Under the pieces are notes generated by a model. The model saw only the letters and a list, made by a program, of their open reading frames with translations, made no database searches and was not told where the DNA came from. From Triatoma infestans (lineage: Eukaryota > Arthropoda > Insecta > Hemiptera > Reduviidae), in assembly GCA_011037195.1 (NCBI GenBank), contig JAAEAF010003800.1, forward strand, positions 50,594 through 114,593: a DNA stretch of 64,000 bases, given 5' to 3'. Made by a program: the position numbers and the translations under genes. Of this stretch, positions 11,605 to 23,129 are shown one piece after another. The stretch's first letter is position 1, and each line of letters opens with the position of its first letter.

Positions 11605-12290
11605 TCTAGTGGAAAAGGGATTTTCCTTTGAGTACTAACTTGAAAAGCGGCTTTCCGCCAGACCGATCTTTGGGTGGCGGCTGGCGGAAGACGGACTAGT
11701 TTCCTCTCTCTGGTTTTCTATTCGTCTTGCTTGGGAAATTTGTGCCACCACTCACTCACTGCTAACATTATAACGGCCAACTCTGTTTTGTGTTAAATAC
11801 ACCAGAATAAAGACTAATTCTCAATAAGATGTATATTTGTTTTACTTCAATAATAATAATAATAATAACAATATTGTAAAATTCAATTTGATGTATCCCT
11901 TTTTGTTAATATTAATGTATTTAAATCGAATTTTATTAATTATTTATTGTATATCAGTTCTTCATTACAAAATTGCGATGGTGTCAAATTTTGGAAGTTA
12001 TGTTTTCATCGGAAATACATGTTTTGGGACCTTGCGAGCAGTGATCGGCTTTAAATTTTTATTCGTGATTATTCGTTATTGGAATAGATTCCAAAAACGA
12101 GTATTTTTTTTTTCTTTAATTCAATAGAGGAAATCATTCTTTTTGGTTCCCGCCGCCACTTTCATGAAAAATAAGAGTTTCCAGCTTGAGACCGCTAGTG
12201 GTTTGCTCGAAACAGAAGTTTCCCCTTATTGCAATGAGCCTCTTCAAATCCCATTTAGAGCTTTGACCCAAAGGTAAATCTCGGTCTTGT
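11605..12290. other. No gene recognised
   Basis: Contains a short (AAT)n run near 11850. The 96-aa open frame through it has no family motif and begins in the trinucleotide repeat. Confidence 0.5.
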
Positions 12291-12296
12291 TGAGAA

Positions 12297-13830
12297 AGGA
12301 GAGTTAGTGGGTGATAGAGAAGGTATTTTAGCAAGATGGTCAAGATATTTTAGAAATTTGTTCGACCCTGCTGATAATGGAGGGACCGAAGTCCTTCCAA
12401 GTCTGGCAAGTATAGAAGAGGAAGACGCCGATGTAGAGGAACCACCTGAGCTAGAAGAAGTAATAGACGTTATAAGAGCACTCAAACATAACAAAGCTGC
12501 AGGGGAAGATGGTAACCAACGAATTAATCAAGAATGCAGGCGAAGAGTTGAGAAAGAAATTCATGGTCTGATTTGGGATATTTGGACTGTTGAAAGGATG
12601 CCTGAAGGCAGGAATATTTCAATTATTTGCCCCATTTATAAAAAAGGAAACAAGAAGAGTGTAACAGCTACCCTGGAATATCCCTCTTAAATACGGCCTA
12701 CAAAATTTTCTGTGCCCTATTAATTTATAGGTTGCCCTATAAATAGGCTGAAAAATACTTGGCGAATACCAGAGTGGGTTTAGGCAAGGCAGATCAACCA
12801 TAGACCACATCTCTTCCCAAAGAAACATGTTGGAGAAATGTTATGAGTATGAAGTAACCCTCTACCACCGTTTTATCGATTTCAAACGGGCATATGACAA
12901 ATTGGGAAGAAATGAGTTGCTTCTTTCCATTCCCGGCTAAATTAATAAGGTTAACTGCGATGACTCTGCTTGACGCAAAAGGTTGTGTGAAGGTGCAGGG
13001 TTCTGTCTCGGAGAAATTCTTACATAAAGGCTTCCGGCAAGGGGACCCGCTATCACCTCTACTGCATTAGAAAAGGTTACAAGAGTCATACATACTTGTC
13101 CAAATGGCAACTATCTGTAATTGGTTAAGCCAACATATGGCGTACGCTGACGATGTTGTGCTAACGGGAAGATCGAAGGTAGCTTTAGCGTGTGCATTTC
13201 AGGAATCCGAAACAGTATCTAAAAAGTTAGGCCTGGTAATTAATGAAGGAAAAACGAAGCTTATGGTCAGCACCAGACGGAGCACAATACCTGAAGTGGA
13301 GGCCGTGTGCGCACCTTATAATTTCGAAAAGGTTACCTGCTTCAAATATTTAGGGGCAGTCTTGACCGAGAAAAATGAGTGCGGCCGTTTGTTCTTTTGT
13401 CTCGTAATCTGGAGATGGGAAAGGCCTTACCCAATAAGAGACTAACGGCTGCAAATAGGTGTTTCTGGGCTCTTCAGAAAGTGTTAAGATTCCGTGCGCT
13501 CTCTAGGGAAGCGTAACTGATAATATATAAGACCATTTTAAGGACTATTGCTACGTACGCCAGCGAGACGTGGGTAATGACGAAAGAGGACACTAGAATT
13601 TTAAACGCTTGGGAAAGAAGATCCTACAGAAGATTTTTGGTCCTATAAGGGAAGGTGAGAGGTGCAGAATAAGAAAAAACAGGGAACTGATGGAACTGTA
13701 CCACGATCAGGATCTAGTGGGATGGATAAAAAGAGGAAGAGTTAAATGGTTGGATATTTGGAAAGAATGGAAAATGCAAGAATTCGCGTCAACCCGAAAA
13801 CTTTTCAAGAAAGTTTTTTCAAGAAAATAA
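12297..13830 (+). pseudogene. Non-LTR retrotransposon reverse transcriptase (RTE-like), degenerate 3' half
   Basis: This is the reverse transcriptase part of a LINE, spread over at least three plus-strand frames. Landmarks in order: a NKAAGEDG motif near 12490; SGFRQGRSTIDH at 12773 and DFKRAYD at about 12880; FRQGDPLSPL near 13028; the catalytic AYADD at about 13141-13155 followed by LGLVINEGKTKLMV; SETWVM near 13563; and a C-terminal KRGRVKWLD segment near 13730. The spacing fits one continuous polymerase with internal indels and stops, so the copy is dead. No endonuclease domain was seen upstream, consistent with 5' truncation. The FGPIREGERCRIR-like tail is of a type I associate with insect endonuclease-reverse transcriptase LINEs. 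The clade is an inference; membership of the non-LTR class is clear. Confidence 0.85.
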
Positions 13831-14097
13831 TTATTCGTTACTCTTTATTTACTAGCTTCACAAATAAAATAGGACTTGGGTAAATATCCTATAGAGAGTA
13901 ACTGTTCAAGTACGTGTATTTTCATGTAAAATGTACAAACATATGTGAATTGCCTAATCTCCCTTATGTATATAAAAAGATAGACCAATCTCTTACGTAA
14001 ATTACCTCTGGACCATTACCCGAGAGTTTCCAATAACATCTCGCGGCCCCTAGAAGCCGACGAAACCTCCGAGATAGGGTGCTGTAGTAATTAACGA

Positions 14098-14117
14098 TAT
14101 TATATATATATATATCG
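14098..14117. repeat. Short AT microsatellite
   Basis: (TA)n of about 20 bp at the left edge of a LINE fragment. Confidence 0.85.
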
Positions 14118-14520
14118 CACCTTGGCCCTTGGCTCTTCCTCATTTTCGTTAATGATGTTTTGATGAAATTCTGCGACAATGAAGTTCTTGCGTTTACTGA
14201 CGACCTGAACATTTTGCGAAATGCTCACTTCGTGACAGACTGTCTAAAGCTACAGCAAACATTAATTCTATTCCGAATGTGCAGTGTAATGGCATAGAAC
14301 TTAATATTAAAGAATTTCATTTTCTATAAATATGCTATCGATAGCCAACCACTTGTTCGAACGGATGATGTGAGGGCCTGGAAGTAAAGTTGAGCCATGA
14401 CCTGCCGTTTAGGAGTCGTCCTCTTCTACAGCTTTGGGCTTTGTTTTGGGGCATACTCGTGAAGTTAGTGATCCCAAAGCTGTGATGGCGCTCTATAGCT
14501 CGTTTCATTTCCAAATGTCG
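14118..14520 (+). pseudogene. Jockey-like LINE reverse transcriptase fragment
   Basis: The translation reads LGPWLFLIFVNDVL then AFTDDLNILR, matching the polymerase motif before the active site and the active site itself. The usual FADD/YADD has become FTDD, a mutated catalytic box. Further on, TDDVRAWK and, in other frames, LSHDLPF and GFVLGHTREVSDPKAVMALY match the conserved region after the active site in jockey-type enzymes. At least two frame changes occur over about 400 bp, and no flanking domains were found, so this is a short decayed insert. It is distinct from the LINE ending near 13830, whose polymerase motifs are already complete. Confidence 0.78.
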
Positions 14521-14529
14521 ACTGCATTA

Positions 14530-14895
14530 TTTAAAAAAAATTTCAATTGTTATGGATGGGTTGTTATTTTTTATATCTACAGTTTATGTATATACGTATA
14601 TATTTGTGAACTTACTTAACCATTTTGGCGCAAGCCATTGTTTGATATAATGTAATAAATAAATAGAGATATCAGAGACATCTTCTCTGGATGTTCATTT
14701 GTTCAGAAAACGCCCAAAATTTAAAATTTTCATCTTATGTAATGTATAGGGGTGGGGCATCCCAATTACACCTTTTGTATATCTATTAATTAGAAAAGTT
14801 TGCTGACTAACAGGGATCTTTTAACTGGAGAGGGTTTAAAGAACCCCAAACTATGAACACCAGGAGATGCCACTGATATATATATATATATATAT
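14530..14895. other. No gene recognised; TA repeat at the right edge
   Basis: AT-rich spacer ending in a (TA)n run at 14875-14900 that adjoins the inverted-repeat element. Confidence 0.55.
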
Positions 14896-14900
14896 AATAT

Positions 14901-15770
14901 AGGGTGTTCCAAGATAAGGACTTTTTCTTGAATAGCTAGAAAAAAACTAAAAAATACGTGTCCCCGTAGTTTTTTGTTAGAAATCCAAATTTAATTTGCA
15001 AATTTGTTTTGGTGCTTCGAGAGGCGAGATACAGGCACCAATTTCAATTTTTCAAATGGGGAGGTGTGGTTTTTATTTAAGAAATAGATTCCTCTATTTT
15101 TTGTAAGAAAAATTTACTTGAATTTTTCTTTGAGCGAGATATTTTACAAGTTATGAATGACAACATGATTCCTATAAGAAATTTCAAAATGTTATAACGA
15201 TTTTTTGATTGAATATAAGAAAAGTACGATTTTATTATAAATTTTACTCCTCATTAATTACAGATCTTGCTCGAACTGGCCTCCGCCATTAGAGATGTAT
15301 TTCTTTGGGCGTAAGCGTACAATTGGCAGGAAAAAGCATGTGTATGTATCTCTAATGGTGGAGGCCAGTTCGAGCAAGATCTGTAATTATTGAGGAGTAA
15401 AATTTATAATAAAATAGTACTTTTCTTCTTATTCAATCAAAAAACCGTTATAATATCATTTTGAAAATTTCTTATAGGAATCATGTTTTCATTCATAACT
15501 TGTAAAATATCGCTCAAAGAAAAAAACCGTTCAAGTAAATTTTTCTTACAAAAAATAGAGGAATCTATTTCTTAAATAAAAACCACACCTCCCCATTTGA
15601 AAAAATGAAGTTGGTGCCTGTATCTCGCTTCTCGAAGCACCAAAACAAATTTGCAAATTAAATTTGGATTTCTAACAAAAAACTACGGGGACACGTATTT
15701 TTTTAGTTTTTTTCTAGCTATCTTAGTTTCCGAGAAAAAAAGTCGTTATCCATATACCTTGGGACACCCC
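14901..15770. mobile_element. Foldback (long inverted-repeat) element, about 870 bp
   Basis: Two arms of roughly 400 bp (14901-15300 and about 15344-15770) are inverted copies of each other, separated by a loop of about 43 nt. Matching blocks include the outer gctagaaaaaaactaaaaaa, the middle gaaatagattcctctatttt, and the inner cagatcttgctcgaactgg. Arms differ by scattered substitutions and small indels. The ends are agggtgttcc on the left and gggacacccc on the right, and both flanks are TA-rich, compatible with insertion at TA as in Tc1/mariner-type MITEs. No ORF lies inside. Any transcript across it could form a very long hairpin. Confidence 0.9.
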
Positions 15771-15773
15771 TTG

Positions 15774-15794
15774 GTATATATACACATATATATA

Positions 15795-15830
<36 letters not shown>

Positions 15831-15831
15831 G
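15774..15831. repeat. TA/GT compound microsatellite
   Basis: tatata..tatatttg followed by (TG)n and tatgtgtatg, lying between the foldback element and a repeat A copy. Confidence 0.9.
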
Positions 15832-15849
15832 CTTAGTTTATGTATATAT

Positions 15850-16770
15850 CTGCGTCTGAGTGTGTAAGAGAACAGCATACCTCAAAAAACATATATCCCC
15901 GTAATCTCATACTTTCTCCGCCAGGGGACCATAAGGGGAACGGGCAGTAAATTATCAGTCTTTATCCCTGAAATGGAAGTATCACTGTAGTGCTAGATTC
16001 TTTAGTTTTTTTTTGGTGATTTTCTCAAAAACAGTTCGAGTTATTTTCTTGAATCTTTGTATACCCATTACACACCAATCGTTATATACAAATGTGCTTG
16101 TTAAAATTGCTTGTAAAGTAGTTGTGGGAGCGAGGTGACCTCAGACTTGCTCTAAAGTCCGAACGGTTGTATCATCTACATAACGTTAATCAAAATAAAA
16201 ATGTTGCTAACATTCCGGGTCAGAATAAAGTCAGCTGACCGGAAGTGCGATTCCCTGATTTTGTGTTTTTACAATTTTCCTCTGATTTGTTGATAAGGAC
16301 ACCAGCCATGTTCTTGAACTTAATATACTCAAGTTTCTTTAAACTCGAATACTCTAAAGACCCATCGCTTTGGTTAGCAACTTTTCTCGAGCTAATAGAT
16401 TATAAGGAGACTCTAGGGAAGCACATGACGCTTTTCCCTTACATCATCATGTGGAGATTTCGTAACTGTTGAACAACTTGCACCGCTCAGAACAGTGAGA
16501 ATTGCAGCAAGAGAAAGCTGTGTGAATGTTTCATGCCACATTTACTTTATTATTATTTTCTCCCACTCCTCGCGTGATACAGTCAAATTTCCAAAATTGA
16601 ATTTTCACCGGAATCCCTCTGGAGTACGGAAAAAAGTTTTTAGGGAATCGTCTTTGTGAATGAAAAATCGCAGGAAGCTTGGTATACCGTTAGGTACTAT
16701 CACCGCATCTGACTTGAAGTTTACGGGCGAAATCCATCAACCGCAAGTGTAATTGATGTAAGTGAATTCG
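15850..16770 (+). repeat. Dispersed repeat A, copy (15.9 kb)
   Basis: Contains the core gattttctcaaaaacagtt, a monomer end with gaccggaagtgcgattcc, the terminal module cagcaagagaaagctgtgtg then gtttcatgccacattt, and then a second start with atcgcaggaagcttgg and cgaaatccatcaaccgcaag. It is therefore more than one repeat unit in a row. The 75-aa frame across it is a chance ORF. Confidence 0.7.
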
Positions 16771-17004
16771 TGTGAGAATAGTGTATGTGCTTTTCATATA
16801 CCAGATTTTTTAAGTTTCTAATTAAGGGTTTTTCTGGGTATTCCAATTTCATGGTGGAATGTTTATTAAGGAAACGTGTTCCATTTCTTTAGCAAGAAGT
16901 CATGAATCGCTGATATAAATGCATCTAAAACGATAACAGATCATAATTTCATAGTATGACGAATTCAGTTACGGTACCCTGCTTTCTTTTGTTGTATGTT
17001 TGTT

Positions 17005-17065
17005 CTAATTCGAGGCCGGCTGTGCTCTGAGAAGGCTCCGAGGTCTTCCTAGTTCTCCAGTTTTT
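17005..17065 (+). repeat. Partial SINE 3' region
   Basis: gaggccggctgtgctctgag followed by aaggctccgagg matches the region shared by the SINEs at 57112 and 41713 (ccggcagtgcattgagaagg). Only about 60 bp is recognisable. Confidence 0.5.
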
Positions 17066-17069
17066 CTAG

Positions 17070-17720
17070 ACAAAGCCTAATATTTGTCATATCACGCTTT
17101 TGCAATTAGCTTTATCTATTAATTAACTTTACTGACGGTACAGTTGGTCACAATTATTTAATTTATCAAGTGAATTTGAAATTTATTCATACTCCATTTT
17201 GACCTGATAATTGACCTTTTCACCTTTTTACAAAAATAAATAAGAATTCTTTGTCTTTCTTCTTATTGCTGAGAGCAAGATGGACAAATCTGGGAAACAT
17301 TTATTTGTTTAAGCAAACTGTACTAATGGATCTATTTGAATAATTTATTCTATTTGCTAATGGCTTTCAGAACTATAATTTAAATAAATTATATTTCTAC
17401 TGGTTTCTATTTTTATTTTGTTAATAAGCCGACAGGTGGCACAAGAGTTGTTGAAGCATCTCTGAATTGTTGATTTGCATGCGATCTAACGGTTACTGTT
17501 GCAACTATGTTATCGTATGAACTCTCTCTGTACGCATGCCTAATACTTTGCACTTCGTTTAGCCTGCCAGCTAGTAGATGTCGTTAATTATCTTTCAATT
17601 TATTGTAAATTACTTAAGCCTCATTTTCAGTTATCCTTCTCGGACTCATCCATTATTAAGATGAAAGAACTTATATTTGACAGAACCTACAATAAGTGTC
17701 AATAGTTAAAGACACATTTT
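17070..17720. other. No gene recognised
   Basis: AT-rich spacer without recognisable coding or element motifs. Confidence 0.5.
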
Positions 17721-17724
17721 AGTT

Positions 17725-19140
17725 TGTACAATAAGGAAGTATTGCAATCCTGTCCCATCTTCGATATCGAGTTTTCACCGGAAATATATAGTTTAAAGAT
17801 CTCTTTAATTAGTAATTGGTCTCTCTCTCAGTGCGTGTGTGGTGTGGGGGGGGGAGCATAATTATAAAACGGAAAATGTCAGAAAGTTTAAACTTGATAT
17901 TTTGTTGTAAGTTCCACTAGGGGACCTGACAATAAGTTTTGAGCAAAATCGATCAACCGGAAGTATCACTGTGCTGATTGGATTTTTCAGTTCCTTGAGA
18001 TATTCTCAAAAACGGCTCCAACTATTTTCTTTAAAATTGTTATATCAACAATACATGCTACTACTACTATTTGAGACATTGCTTTCCTCTAATGTGTTGT
18101 TTCAGTTCATCATACAATTCTATCATCTATTTACAGTATTGATCAGAATTAAATATGTTGCCAAAATTCCGAGTTCGGAGGAAATCGGTTGTATGGAGGT
18201 GCAAGTTCACTGAACAGTTTCAGTTTCCTGCGATTTCTATTAAACACGGGGCACTACCATACAACCACACATCTACCACTTTCCTTTGAAACTTTTCTTT
18301 TAAAGGGGATTTGGAGGGAGGGGGAGAGGTTATTATTTCCTCAAAAAAGTAGTTTCATAAAGTTTAGATTTTCCCATTCACGTAAATTGAAGGCAATTAA
18401 GTATTTAAACAGTAAAAATTAGGCAATTATAACTATGCAAATGGCAGGTAGAGAAAGTCGTGTGATTGTTTCACACCAGATTTTTACTTTCCTCTCAGAT
18501 ATTCCAAATTGTGTTTAACTGGAAATACAAGTTTCAAGACCCGCTGGAAATGGAAGAAAGATTTTTAGCGAATGGGTTGTGTGTGTGTGTGTGAGTGAGA
18601 ACAAAATGTGTCCAGTATCAAAATTAGCGGGGTTCATTCAAACTTGATATTCCTTTTTGGCATCGACCAGTCAAAATCCTTCAATCACAGTATGATTGTT
18701 TAAATCATTTTGAATGTTTTTTTAAGTATTTCCGATTTCCCCGGAAGCAGTTGCAACGATTTAAACTTCGTGTACTACACATATGTAAATGCCGATCACT
18801 TTTATTTGAAGCAATTTTCCCGGATAATTGATGTTTGGAGGGCTACGAAGAATGAGCGGCAAATTTAAGCTTTCCTCCAAAGTGCCACTTTATAATATTT
18901 CCCATCTGTATAATATAAAGATACGTAAATGTTTCGCTAGAATTTACAAGTTTGAAGAAATGCGGAAGTGAAAATTAGCAGAATACATTCTAGGTTTTTG
19001 AAATTTTCTCCAAAGCTGCGCGAACGATTTCCTTTAAACTTGGAATACTAACTGGACAGATTTAGGCCTATCGTTTTTATTTAAAACATTTTTCTGAAAA
19101 ATTCTGTAGAATATATCAGTTAGGCCTAACTTTCAAGTGA
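17725..19140 (+). repeat. Dispersed repeat A, long multi-unit copy
   Basis: Several units in a row. The module aaggaagtattgcaatcctg then cgagttttcaccggaaatat opens it. After a gtgtgtgg tract come gatcaaccggaagtatcact and tattctcaaaaacggctcca. The end module gagaaagtcgtgtgattgtt with cacaccagatttttactt lies near 18450. A further start follows a GT tract (18575-18597), with tcattcaaacttgatattcc. Units after 18700 are more diverged. Non-coding. Confidence 0.75.
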
Positions 19141-20120
19141 CGCTATGTTTGGTTAATGGTTGTCACACAGCAGTGCACTACAATATGATAAATATTCAGT
19201 TAAAAACAAGCCTAATTAAAGCAATCGATTACTATGCATTAAGTTAAAGCGATACTAAGACCGACTAAACACATGGTAAAAATTTAAAGTTTAAGCAAAT
19301 TTGTCAATAATTAGTATTATACAATTACCAAGATTTTACTTTTGCTATCAATATAGTAAATTGTAGTAATGCAAAGCATTGCCATTTTATTGAAAGCGAT
19401 AGGATCAGTTATAATTGAAAGTGTAAACTTCACTTCCGTAACAAAATAAATTAGTTTATCTCTCTTCTGCGGCCGAGTTTTTTGTTGAACACACATTTAA
19501 TTAATTTAATAAAATATCAAACAACAAATTTGTCATGGTATACTTACTAATCGATGGAATCCTTCCTATTTACAGATAACAAAACAGTTTTGTTAGCGAT
19601 GTCGTTTCCCTACAATGAAACATCATTTTAACCAAATAACTTTATTTATTTTGTACTATTTGTTTTCACTTTGCATACATATTGTGTTGTTGATTTGTTT
19701 GTTAATTAAAAGAAAATAATCCTTTCATAATTACAATTTTAGTCTCAATTGAAAAAATAAAAAGGAGAAACAAACGATGGAAATTAAATAAAGAAAAGTT
19801 GTGTGTTATGTTGTGTGTGTTTATGGTGTAAAATAATGTTTAGTTAGCTCAGCGAGCAGCCAGTTTACATGGCCTCCCACCCTTGTCCTCGCATACACAG
19901 TATCGTTTGTGAAAAGTTTTCTTAAATTAACTTTGTTCACATGACACATGCGTCACTGGATGACATTACGCTCATGCTCTTTCTTACTGCCTTTCTCTTT
20001 ATTGGTTAATTTTTCTAGCTGGTCAGATTTTTAGTTGGGAACTTTACGCACTGATCGTCAATTCTAGAAGATCTAATATCATTCTCACCTATTTTTTATA
20101 GACCTTTTTCTAATTCTACG
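19140..20120. other. No gene recognised
   Basis: AT-rich; nothing identified. Confidence 0.5.
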
Positions 20121-20138
20121 CTTTGCCGAGAAAATTCT

Positions 20139-20260
20139 GGCTTCTTCTTCTACTTCTTTTTTCGTCCTCATTTTCTCTTTTACTTTTTCTGTTTCTTCAT
20201 CATCTACTTCTTCTTCTTTTTCTACTTCCTCTACTAGTTCTACTTCTTCTTCTCTGTACT
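20139..20260 (+). repeat. Pyrimidine (CTT-rich) tract
   Basis: Strand-asymmetric, nearly all C/T with repeated cttcttctactt-type units. The leucine/serine-rich 82-aa frame across it is a simple-sequence artefact. Confidence 0.85.
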
Positions 20261-20264
20261 TACG

Positions 20265-21170
20265 AATTTACAAACTTTTTAATAACTTTCGTCTTCTTGT
20301 ACATTTGTCTAGATAAGTTATTAATGTACATCAGAATCTTCTGTAGCAGTTTCTTCCTTCTTTGTATATAACAAATTATTCCAAATTAGCGCGCCCAGAT
20401 CTAACGAGAGCCACCCATATTCTCAAGTTTTTCACATTTGTTAAGTAGACTTCAAGGTGTAACCAAGCATTTTAAAGATAGAACTTTCTTTAAAAACGAT
20501 GTAATATTAAATAAAACTGAAAAAATTCCGCTATTAAATTGGCTGAACAAATGTGTTCAACAAATAATTCAAAACAGTAACCTATTTAGTCACAAACATA
20601 TGAATATTGTATTTTGAGAGGAGAATAATTTATCAGCTGGAAGTAAAACATCATAGAAACTTCTATCCAAAAACAAAAAAGAACTTTATACGTTGATGGG
20701 GGGGGGAGAGGACTGAATCTATTTGCATCAGCAACAGACGAAATATTATCAATATATTAAACACTTCCCTACCGATTACTGATTGATTTTATTTTTTATG
20801 TTTAATTTATTCAATTATGTTTTATGTTTGGGGAGGTTGTGTCAATAATTTATTTCAGTAAATTGCTCACAGTTGCCTACTCCTCAAAGAACCAAGCTAA
20901 CTTTAGTTTCTACTTTTTATAGGAAAAACAACCTGATATTTTACTACATTTGTTTGCAACTCTCACACTTTGTTTGATATTAACAATTGGATTTTAAATA
21001 TTACTAATGTTATCAGTGTTAACTTTTCTCATCTGTTTAGTCTTTCTCTTACTGTTGAGAGAGGAAGTATTGCATGCCTAAATTTACTCTAAAAACAAAT
21101 ATCGGTAAAGCCGGAAATGTATCTGTGAGGTTCTCTGAATACGAAAAAAATGTATTAAAGAATGATCTGT
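20265..21170. other. No gene recognised; one repeat A start module near 21040-21165
   Basis: Mostly anonymous sequence. At 21045-21160, ctttctcttactgttgagag then aggaagtattgcatgcc and ccggaaatgt match the opening module of repeat A. Confidence 0.5.
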
Positions 21171-21175
21171 GTTTT

Positions 21176-22640
21176 TTATTATTATTATTATTATTATTTA
21201 TTCTGCATGTTCCATACATATATTACATGCGTTTATAAATACTTAATTCATTAATTTACAATTAATTCAATAGTTACAAATAAAATCAGATTTACAAATT
21301 AAATATACCCTTCATTACTACATTATTACAAAATTATATTTACAATTATAATATAGCATTAATATTAATATTTTTATAATTAATATATACAATTATTCAT
21401 ATACATACAATTATTCTTACACATAAGAATTTATTCTAAGAATCTATTTAATTCAATTTACTGCACAATTCATCTTTAACTAGCATTTTCTTGGGCGGTG
21501 GCCATTGTAGATTTAGTGTTAATACTTTCTGTAAGAACGGAGCCCGTTCTCTTTCAAAAGTTCACATTCAAATAGCAAATGATGCCAAGTCTGCCAGGTA
21601 GAGCATTACATCTGCAAACTGGATCTGGCAAAATGTTGAAGCGGTGAAGGTACTCTTTAGTTCTTCCGTGACCTGATAACACCTGTGTTAATTTATAATT
21701 AATTATAACTTAGATTTCTTTCTGTCTGTCACAGTCGGGAAAAACTATTTTGTTTGACTTCCTTTATCGCTTTGGGACCAGAGTTGCTCCCACGAGACTA
21801 AACTTTCCTCTTGTAACGTGAAACTGACAAACGTTTTTGGAGTAGCAGTGAAACACCCTTGAATGCTGGATTCTTCTGATGCTTCCTTGGCCAGCATATC
21901 CGCTCTTTCATTGCCCAGTTCTCCAGTTTGTGCCTTAACCTTATTGAAAAGAATTTGAAATCCTTTACGTTGTAAGTCGAGTAGACATTTTCTTGTCCTT
22001 TCTATAAGCGGCATATGATTATAACTGTTAGAAATAGAGAGAAGAGAAATCTGACTATCTGTTCTCAAAATTACCAATTTGGCTTTTGATCTGTATAATA
22101 ATTCTGAATTTAAAAGTAATTCTAAGGAATTGCTGATAGCCATTAATTCTGTTTGATTATTAAAGCAATTTTCCCCAAGTCTGTATTTCCTTGCTGCAAC
22201 TTCATCACCATTTATATAAATAGAATGCCGAGCTTACTTTATTGCCTACTATACTTCCATCTGTGTAAATTATTAGAGCACTCTCAAAGTTTTTACTTTG
22301 AAATTCTTCTAAAGTTTGTATCTCAGCAACTAATGCAGGATGTAACCATTTACACATCCTCACTGGCTGCTCTATTATGTATCTACTATGTTCTTCTTCA
22401 AAACCTTTTATTATTCTATATTTTTTATATATTTTTTTAACTTTTATTTCAATTGGAGTGACATTAGTTATTATACAGGCTGCCTGATATGATATGGTCC
22501 GAAATCCTTTAATTATTCTCAATAAAAACAATCTTTGTAAAGACGAAGTTATTTATGTTATATTTCCTTTTTAATGCTTCATACCAAGTAGGTAAAGCAT
22601 ATGTAATTAAAGGTAACAGTGCTCCATCATAAATCATGTG
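21176..22640 (-). pseudogene. 5'-truncated I-like LINE: RNase H and 3' tail, degenerate
   Basis: This is the 3' end of a non-LTR retrotransposon on the minus strand. From 22640 downward the reading shows LITYALPTWYEALKRK (end of the RT region); after a frame change, FLLRIIKGFRTISYQAACII; an RNase H start with the acidic YTDGS (near 22260); more RNase H with VILRTDSQISLL and the closing ELGNERADMLAKEA; and, after another frame break near 21700, a GHGRTKEYLHRFN-type segment with a short Cys motif. The element ends in a minus-strand (TAA)n run at 21176-21199, a tail typical of I elements. RNase H next to RT together with the TAA tail supports the I group, inferred from family knowledge. At least two frameshifts make it non-functional. 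Confidence 0.82.
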
Positions 22641-22716
22641 TGTATGTGTGTGCGTGTGTATGTGTGTGCGTGTGTATGTGTGTGCGTGTGTGTATGTGTG
22701 GTGTGTTGTAGGTGTG
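22636..22716. repeat. GT microsatellite with 14-bp periodicity
   Basis: Unit tgtgtgcgtgtgta repeats about five times. It lies directly between the LINE 5' break and a repeat A copy. Confidence 0.9.
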
Positions 22717-23000
22717 TACAAAATATCCCAAAAACTAAAAATTGCAGGAAGTTGATACTTGAAGTTCTGCCAGAGATAGGCCTACAATATTTGTCACTTG
22801 GAAGTGCAACTCTGTTAATCAATTTTACAATATTTATTGATTTTCTCGAAAATGCTCTAAAATTGTCCTTAAACTTTTCATACTAACTACAGACCGGCCT
22901 TACACTTTTTGTTGGAAACATTTTCAGACTTTTAGAATGGCACAATATTAAGCTTTCCTTTCAAATACCAAATCAGTAAAGTAAAGTGTACGTTCTGACA
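22717..23000 (+). repeat. Dispersed repeat A, copy (22.7 kb)
   Basis: Starts right after the GT array with aaaatatcccaaaaactaaa and aattgcaggaagttgatact, then gattttctcgaaaatgctct, atactaactacagaccgg and attaagctttcctttcaaat. It is a single diverged unit. Confidence 0.7.
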
Positions 23001-23129
23001 TGTATAAAACATTAGGTCACATTAAATACATCGTAGAATTCCTTCTAAATGTAATATAAAGCAATATAAATGTTTTGATAGTATGTATGTGTAATATACA
23101 ATGTAATATAGAACAATATAAATATTTAC

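Noticed and set aside
11837..12127. 96-aa plus-strand ORF starting with poly-Asn
   Set aside because: It begins in an (AAT)n repeat, and the rest is AT-driven hydrophobic sequence.
20123..20371. 82-aa leucine-rich membrane protein
   Set aside because: It is encoded by a CTT-rich simple tract.
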